DNA of 64,000 bases from Buttiauxella brennerae ATCC 51605 (lineage in GTDB: Bacteria; Pseudomonadota; Gammaproteobacteria; Enterobacterales; Enterobacteriaceae): the NCBI RefSeq assembly GCF_001654925.1, contig NZ_LXER01000006.1, forward strand, positions 620,001 through 684,000. The letters are read 5' to 3'. The translations under genes were made by a program, and so were the position numbers. The notes below the pieces were generated by a model, which had not been told where the DNA came from, ran no database searches, and worked only from the letters and a program-made list of their open reading frames with translations. Positions within the stretch are counted from its first letter, which is position 1, and the number at the start of each line of letters is the position of its first letter. Of this stretch, positions 60,090 through 64,000 are shown piece after piece.

Positions 60090-62221
60090 TCGTGTTGCTG
60101 CGACACAAGTTGCTGCAGACGGGATATTTCGGGGAGTAGCGCAACCAGTAGGCCAATTTGTTGCAGGACTAACGGCTCTTTGGTATCTGGTTGTGGCTCA
60201 AGCTGAGTGATACGCGAGGAGAGCCCCTGCAAAGCTTTCTGAACACGTTCTTCATCTGCCGGTAGATGATGTAATGCATCATCTACGTAACATACGGCGT
60301 CATCAAGCAGCAGCAAAATATTCTCATTAGTGAGTTTTTCGCGATGTGCACCTAATGCAGAGATATAACTGTTGAAGGTGTGATTAAGACACAACAGGCG
60401 AAAGGCCGTTTCCTGCATATCAGGCGAAACACGTGGCTCTGAGGACATATTGGACACCACTGACGCCAGCTCAGCATCTTTATTGTGGGCATCCCGGCGT
60501 GCAATTCGGTACTCGAGTCGGTTATCGCGGCCCTGATGGTATTGCTCAAGAATAGCGTCCAGGTAACGGCAGTTAGCGTTAAATGCGCGCTCAACAACCA
60601 AGGGTAGCCTGCGGAATCGCCAGTCAGGCCAAATGAAAGTCACCGCAGCCCACGCGATGGCACATCCTAATAAGGTATCGAAAATACGCGGCATCGCCAC
60701 TTCAAACCCTTCACCCAACAAGTTGAAGCACAGCAATACCAGCAACGTGATAAACATGGTTGCATGGGCGTATTGCACATTGCGGAAGGCAAAGAAGAGC
60801 ACGCCGGTTATCACAATTAATACCAGTTGCCCTTCCATTGACGGCACAAAGAACAGCACCGGCAGCCCGATCGCCACCCCAACCAATGTGCCGATGATAC
60901 GCAATGCTAAGCGTCGCCGAGTCGCACTGTAGTTTGGCTGGCATACAAAGAGGCTGGTCAGAAGGATCCAGTAACCATGTTTAAGGCCAGTAAACTGGAT
61001 AAATACATAACCGATGCACAAAACGACCGACATTCGCACCGCGTGGCGAAAGAGTGCCGACTCAGGTGTCAAATTGCGTTTTAGCCGCTGCCAGATATCG
61101 CCAAAGCCAGTTAACCGGTCATCAGCCAGACGGTTTTCAATATCCATTTCCGGTGCCGCAATGGCTTGTTCGGATTCAATGGTCGCTAATTGCGCATCGA
61201 TAGCCCGCAGGTTACTCACCAGGAAGCCAAGTGCTTTTAGCTCACTCGCCAGATAGTGATCGGCTTTCAGTCTTTCAATGGCGGCATCAAGGTGGGTAAA
61301 TGCGCGTTCAAAACGCGGGTCATGTTGGTACTTCACGCGTAATAAAACAGAACGTGAAAGTTGTATGCAAGCCTGAGACTGCATGGTCAACAGGCGTTGA
61401 AAGCGGAACATGATATCGCTGTAGCGGAATTTATCGCGCAATGCCTGGTACTGAATGTGCGAGGAACTGGCTCTTTCGTGAATATCCTGAGCAACGAAGT
61501 AGTAGTGCAGGGTACGACGGGTGCCACGCTGTCCACGATCACCACGTAAACGCGTGAGCAAAGAACTCTTCGTCTGGTTGAGCGTCGTTACCAATTGGCT
61601 GTTTGCCATCGCCAGCTCAAGCATCGGCGCCTGACTTTCGTCTTCAATATCAGGATCGAATAGCGTGGCTTTCACTTCGAGATAGCGTGCAAGGCTCTCA
61701 TAACAACGAGCCAGGTTATCCTGTAGCGGCCTTATCGGGAAAATAAGATGGCCAGCAAGTGTCAGCAAGTTGTACCAGATGGCACCTGCCAAAAGCAGTA
61801 TGGGTTGCTGGTACCAATGCTCGTACAAAGAAATACCGAGCATGGTATAAATTGCGATTAATAGCGCCCCAAACGCGATTGTGGCGTAACGCTGGCCTAA
61901 CCCACCTAAAAGAATGAAACCGCTGGTGGAAACCATCAGCCCAATACCAAACAGTACCGGCCATGGGAACAGCAGTTCCACAGATGCGGAAGCAATAAAG
62001 AAACTGATCAGAGTAATCAGCAGATTACGTAACCGGCCTGTAAGTCGGTCATCTAAATCGGCAAGAGCTGCGGCAACCACACCGAGCGTTAACGGAATAG
62101 TGAGCTTAACTTCACCCAACCACCATGGGAAGGCAGCAGTCCCGGTCAGCGCGATGAAAATACGTAAGTTATAGAGCCAGGTGCTGTTCCAGGTATAGCG
62201 GCGCAGAATTGGGCTAAGCAT
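60086..62221 (-). CDS. yccS: FUSC-family inner-membrane protein YccS
   Basis: 711 residues (E. coli about 717-720). Two blocks of about five to six transmembrane helices (roughly 15-165 and 390-510) flank cytosolic helical regions, the pattern of the FUSC/aromatic acid exporter family (YccS/YhfK). The conserved segment ALRIIGTLVGVAIGLPVLF starts the second membrane block. Substrate unknown. 24 bp downstream of yccF, so the two form an operon on the minus strand. Confidence 0.93.
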   Translation of the reverse strand: MLSPILRRYTWNSTWLYNLRIFIALTGTAAFPWWLGEVKLTIPLTLGVVAAALADLDDRLTGRLRNLLITLISFFIASASVELLFPWPVLFGIGLMVSTSGFILLGGLGQRYATIAFGALLIAIYTMLGISLYEHWYQQPILLLAGAIWYNLLTLAGHLIFPIRPLQDNLARCYESLARYLEVKATLFDPDIEDESQAPMLELAMANSQLVTTLNQTKSSLLTRLRGDRGQRGTRRTLHYYFVAQDIHERASSSHIQYQALRDKFRYSDIMFRFQRLLTMQSQACIQLSRSVLLRVKYQHDPRFERAFTHLDAAIERLKADHYLASELKALGFLVSNLRAIDAQLATIESEQAIAAPEMDIENRLADDRLTGFGDIWQRLKRNLTPESALFRHAVRMSVVLCIGYVFIQFTGLKHGYWILLTSLFVCQPNYSATRRRLALRIIGTLVGVAIGLPVLFFVPSMEGQLVLIVITGVLFFAFRNVQYAHATMFITLLVLLCFNLLGEGFEVAMPRIFDTLLGCAIAWAAVTFIWPDWRFRRLPLVVERAFNANCRYLDAILEQYHQGRDNRLEYRIARRDAHNKDAELASVVSNMSSEPRVSPDMQETAFRLLCLNHTFNSYISALGAHREKLTNENILLLLDDAVCYVDDALHHLPADEERVQKALQGLSSRITQLEPQPDTKEPLVLQQIGLLVALLPEISRLQQLVSQQHD

Positions 62222-62245
62222 TAATACTCACTATTCTTATCAGAT

Positions 62246-62692
62246 TTACTGGAAACGACGTCGTGCATTCGCTTCGCGAGCAGCTTGTGCAGTTTCTACC
62301 GAAACGACTCGGCGGCCAACGGGCCAAAGTGCAATGGCGGCGATTTTGAAGTTAGCGATTCCCACCGGAATGCCGATAATCGTGACGCACTGGGCGATCC
62401 CGGTACAGATATGCAGCACACAGAGCCACCAACCGAAAAACACCAGCCAGAGAATGTTCAGCAGTGTACCGCCGGTGTTCAGGATGGCACTTTTACCCTG
62501 TGGGTTGAGCTCATCAACATGAACCGCTTCGTTACCGTACGGGACGAAAGAGAGTTTGGTTATCTCCCAGCAGGAACGAGTCAGCGGCAGCGTGAAAATA
62601 AAAATGATGCTGACAAGAGTGGCCAGCAGCCAGGAAAGTGTGGTCAGAAAACCACCCAGTATAAAGTTCAGAATATTAAGGACTGTTCGCAT
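62246..62692 (-). CDS. yccF: Inner-membrane protein YccF
   Basis: 148 residues from the ATG at 62692 (MRTVLNILNFILGG), identical in length to E. coli; GAAGAG lies upstream. Contains two YccF repeats, each a pair of hydrophobic segments ending in LPLTRSCWEI- and IPVGIANFKIA-type motifs. Conserved C-terminus RRVVSVETAQAAREANARRR. Function unknown. First gene of the yccF-yccS pair and divergent from helD; promoters for both lie in 62693-62814. Confidence 0.93.
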   Translation of the reverse strand: MRTVLNILNFILGGFLTTLSWLLATLVSIIFIFTLPLTRSCWEITKLSFVPYGNEAVHVDELNPQGKSAILNTGGTLLNILWLVFFGWWLCVLHICTGIAQCVTIIGIPVGIANFKIAAIALWPVGRRVVSVETAQAAREANARRRFQ

Positions 62693-62814
62693 AATCACTC
62701 TTCGTTGGTATAAATGAATAACCACAACAATTGTAACGCGTTTTTACTCTGGAGCGTCATTCCTTCGGCGGGTAAACTTAACCACAACCACTATTTTGGA
62801 TCAGGCAAAGCGTA

Positions 62815-64000
62815 ATGGAACTGAAAGCGACCTCCTTTGGCAAACATTTAGCACAACATCCCTACAATCGTGTGAGATTGCTGACTGCTGGTGTAGAGGT
62901 AAAAGGTGATCGTCATGAATACCTTATTCCATTCAATCAGTTAATAGCAATTAATTGCAAGCGCGGCCTGGTCTGGGGTGAACTGGAGTTTGTGCTGCCA
63001 GATGACAAAGTGGTGCGCTTGCATGGCACCGAATGGAATGAAACGCAGCGTTTTTATCATCATCTTAACGAGCTATGGCAGAGCTGGAGCGCTGAAATGA
63101 GCGAAGTTGCCGCTCAGGTGTTGCATCAGCAGTATGCGGAGATAACCCGCCGTGTACAGCAGGAGAAATGGTTTAGACGCAGCGACATGCAGGCATTACA
63201 GCAAAGCGTTCGCGCTGCTTTCTCCGCACTACCGCTGCCACAGGCTCGCCTTGAGGCGTTCGACAACTGCCGTGAAGTCTGGTTGCACTGCAAAGCCTGG
63301 CTTGAGCAAGGCGAAGTACGCCGCCATCAGCGTAATACCGCATTCACTAATCACATGCTTGAAAAGTACGCTGACTTTTTCCAGCAAGTCGAAAGCTCGC
63401 CGTTGAACCCTTCCCAGGCCCGTGCTGTGGTCAATGGCGAAGATTCTCTGCTGGTACTGGCTGGAGCCGGGAGCGGTAAAACCTCTGTTCTGGTTGCGCG
63501 CGCAGGCTGGTTATTGCAACGTGGCGAGGCCAGTGAAGATCAAATTTTGTTGCTGGCTTTCGGGCGTAAAGCCGCACAGGAGATGGATCAACGTATTGTA
63601 GAGCGCCTGCACACGGATGCCATTTCCGCCCGCACGTTTCATGCTCTGGCATTGCATATTATCCAGCAAGGAAGCAAAAAAGTGCCGCAGGTCAGTGAAC
63701 TGGAATCTGACACCAGCGCACGCCATCAATTACTGATTGAAAGCTGGCAGCAGCAATGCCGCGAGAAAAAAGCGCAGGCCAAGGGCTGGCGTGAATGGTT
63801 GCGCGACGAGTTGCAGTGGGACGTGCCGGAAGGGGAATACTGGAAAGATGAACGTTTGGCAAAACGTCTTGCCAGCCGCTTAGACCGCTGGCTGGGGCTG
63901 ATGCGAATGCATGGCGGCTCGCAGGCCGAAATGATTGCCGCCGCACCTGAAGAAATACGCGATCTCTTTACTAAGCGCGTCAAACTGATGGCACCGCTGT
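62815..64000 (+). CDS. helD: DNA helicase IV (3' end beyond window)
   Basis: Superfamily 1 3'-5' helicase of the UvrD/Rep type that acts in RecF-pathway recombination. The first 395 codons are present and open to the window edge; the E. coli protein has 684. It begins MELKATSFGKHLAQHP. A helicase-IV-specific N-terminal region (about 1-200) is followed by motif Q (SSPLNPSQARAV) and Walker A AGAGSGKT (216-223), motif Ia FGRKAAQEM and motif Ib-like ARTFHALALHI. Start chosen by match to E. coli; CAAAGCG upstream is only a weak ribosome site. Confidence 0.95.
   Translation, partial: MELKATSFGKHLAQHPYNRVRLLTAGVEVKGDRHEYLIPFNQLIAINCKRGLVWGELEFVLPDDKVVRLHGTEWNETQRFYHHLNELWQSWSAEMSEVAAQVLHQQYAEITRRVQQEKWFRRSDMQALQQSVRAAFSALPLPQARLEAFDNCREVWLHCKAWLEQGEVRRHQRNTAFTNHMLEKYADFFQQVESSPLNPSQARAVVNGEDSLLVLAGAGSGKTSVLVARAGWLLQRGEASEDQILLLAFGRKAAQEMDQRIVERLHTDAISARTFHALALHIIQQGSKKVPQVSELESDTSARHQLLIESWQQQCREKKAQAKGWREWLRDELQWDVPEGEYWKDERLAKRLASRLDRWLGLMRMHGGSQAEMIAAAPEEIRDLFTKRVKLMAPL

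Overview
The window is a contiguous piece of an enterobacterial chromosome. About 50 intact protein-coding genes plus two genes cut by the window edges lie in nearly the same order and orientation as in the focA-to-helD segment of Escherichia coli K-12. Protein lengths and motifs match E. coli closely, but the amino-acid divergence (for example in OmpF, LdtD, Sxy and YcaI) and the two insertions/deletions relative to K-12 show it is another genus of Enterobacteriaceae. A Buttiauxella/Kluyvera/Cedecea-type organism is possible; I cannot name it from sequence alone. There is no plasmid, phage, IS element, tRNA, rRNA or CRISPR array that I can support.

Layout. 1-5.0 kb: focA (partial) and ycaO on the minus strand, then ycaP and serC. 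5.1-9.6 kb: aroA, cmk, rpsA, ihfB (aromatic amino acid, nucleotide, translation and nucleoid functions). 9.7-17.1 kb: ycaI-msbA-lpxK-ycaQ-ycaR-kdsB, in which lipid A/Kdo genes are mixed with a ComEC-type channel and a crosslink-repair glycosylase. 17.2-26.3 kb: ycbJ, elyC(-), cmoM-mukF-mukE-mukB (tRNA modification and the MukBEF condensin). 26.4-29.7 kb: ldtD, mepK, gloC (synthesis and cleavage of 3-3 peptidoglycan crosslinks, glyoxalase). 29.7-35.7 kb: aspC, ompF, asnS, pncB, all minus. 35.9-38.6 kb: pepN. 38.6-42.9 kb: ssuEADCB (alkanesulfonate use), minus. 43.1-53.6 kb: pyrD, zapC, ycbX(-), rlmL, uup, pqiABC. 53.9-59.5 kb: rmf, an ERIC repeat, fabA(-), lonH(-), matP, ompA(-), sulA(-). 59.5-64.0 kb: sxy, yccS(-), yccF(-), helD (partial).

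Regulatory sequence that can be read directly includes an FNR box upstream of focA, a CRP-like site upstream of serC, the S1 autoregulatory leader of rpsA, the conserved ompF promoter/OmpR/MicF-target region, FadR and FabR operators at fabA, a PurR-like site and the CTP-sensing leader at pyrD, a perfect LexA box at sulA, and many intrinsic terminators. Two families of palindromic repeats occur, both at 3' junctions of convergent genes: a REP pair between pepN and ssuB and a full 127-bp ERIC element between rmf and fabA.

I looked for an undescribed multigene system and did not find one; this is conserved core genome. The most interesting leads are smaller: a Sxy/CRP-S-like site upstream of the comEC homologue ycaI in the same window as sxy; two proteins that keep a fold but seem to have lost catalytic residues (YcbJ, the ATPase part of LonH); an altered constriction loop in the OmpF-position porin; and several convergent gene pairs whose stop codons overlap.
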